Assembly: GCF_034314085.1 (NCBI RefSeq)
Contig: NZ_JAVIWI010000001.1
Span: 3,720,001 to 3,784,000, forward strand
Source: Undibacterium sp. 5I1
GTDB taxonomy: Bacteria > Pseudomonadota > Gammaproteobacteria > Burkholderiales > Burkholderiaceae_D
Direction: 5' to 3'
DNA: 64,000 nt
The notes below the pieces were generated by a model, which searched no databases, was not told where the DNA came from, and saw nothing but the letters and a program-made list of their open reading frames with translations. Positions 63,777-64,000 of the stretch are shown piece after piece. The position numbers and the translations under genes were made by a program. Numbering within the stretch: position 1 is the first letter of the stretch; the number at the start of each line of letters is the position of its first letter.

Positions 63777-63870
63777 ATATACTAGATAGGTGTATGAGTT
63801 AAAAACCGCCTATTGTCCAATATTTACTTGGACAACTAAAAATACTCCCCTAATTTTTACATTATTAGCT
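63777..63870 (+). repeat. 84-bp dispersed TIR/hairpin element, copy G (mosaic)
   Basis: Left end ATATACTAG is diverged. The hairpin TTGTCCAA/TTGGACAA is perfect (8-bp stem, 7-nt loop). Where the right end GGGGAGTAT should be, AATACTCCCC appears in direct orientation, resembling a second left end. It seems recombined or rearranged. Confidence 0.7.
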
Positions 63871-63877
63871 TTATAAA

Positions 63878-64000
63878 ATGAATAAAATTCTGATCCTCGG
63901 CTATGTCTGGCCGGAACCTCGCTCCTCTGCTGCCGGTAGCCGGATGATGGAGTTGATTACGCTGTTTCGCGCCCAGAATTGGGAGGTGTTATTTGCCTCT
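63878..64000 (+). CDS. Glycosyltransferase-like protein (5' fragment, cut by window)
   Basis: Only 41 residues are seen (MNKILILGYVWPEPRSSAAG...). The N-terminal Rossmann strand followed by WPEP and AAGSRMMEL is typical of GT4-type glycosyltransferase N-termini. The rest is outside the window. The start ATG 63878 lies just after repeat copy G. Confidence 0.6.
   Translation, partial: MNKILILGYVWPEPRSSAAGSRMMELITLFRAQNWEVLFAS

Noticed and set aside
1..64000. Hundreds of other reading frames on the opposite strands of long genes
   Set aside because: They are shadows of the annotated genes, with no ribosome-binding sites and no domain matches.
1..64000. tRNA, rRNA, tmRNA or riboswitch genes
   Set aside because: No cloverleaf-like GTTCRA-type sequence or recognised riboswitch core was seen by eye; a covariance search could still find a small RNA.

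Overview
The window looks like a chromosomal stretch of a betaproteobacterium, most likely Oxalobacteraceae (Undibacterium/Herminiimonas-like). This is inferred from gene content only: MocR next to a DUF2917 gene, DUF2164, DctA, a bipartite chromate transporter, LytTR two-component systems and many c-di-GMP proteins. Coding density is high. No rRNA, tRNA, prophage, transposase or CRISPR array was seen.

Layout. 1-1.7 kb: a truncated quinone-oxidoreductase-like gene divergent from an AraC regulator. 1.7-5.7 kb: NikR, a TonB-dependent receptor and an HNH-like hypothetical gene, with two identical-geometry NikR-type palindromes in the intergenic region. 5.7-9.2 kb: a LytTR two-component operon led by a periplasmic protein, then a solute-binding protein. 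9.3-16.8 kb: ZntB/CorA transporter, GMC oxidoreductase, multi-PAS kinase, thioredoxin-like protein, and DinB under a LexA box. 16.8-20.6 kb: a split S41 peptidase gene, a cold-shock gene and a block of 26-bp direct repeats. 20.6-29.7 kb: hydrolase, acetyltransferase, acyl-CoA synthetase, lipoproteins, a secreted PAP2 phosphatase and a frameshifted DOPA-dioxygenase-like gene. 30-33 kb: an OmpR/EnvZ-type system divergent from its probable target, a Spy/CpxP-like protein. 33-47 kb: Hsp70-like protein, CorC-type protein, MFS exporter, diguanylate cyclase, DctA, MocR, a Rob-like AraC protein, a TonB-like protein and ChrA halves. 47-50 kb: a Ser/Asn-rich membrane protein with YjfK (DUF2491) and YjfJ (PspA-like) homologues. 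50-55.3 kb: DMT exporter, a nucleotidyltransferase-metallopeptidase pair, and a second LytTR operon led by an alpha/beta hydrolase. 55.3-64 kb: a double-domain methylglyoxal synthase, EAL, HD-GYP and GGDEF proteins, a CocE-type hydrolase, a D-cysteine desulfhydrase-like enzyme and the start of a glycosyltransferase.

The most unusual signal is between the genes: an ~84-bp dispersed element with ATATACTCCC/GGGAGTATAT ends and an internal TGTCCA/TGGACA hairpin. It occurs seven times, always intergenic, spaced 7.5-10.2 kb apart (mean about 8.9 kb), six copies in one orientation and one inverted. One copy shows a paired base change in the hairpin stem. Other points of interest are the NikR-type site in front of an HNH-like gene of unknown function, two single-base frameshifts at T runs (possibly assembly errors), and several degenerate c-di-GMP domains.
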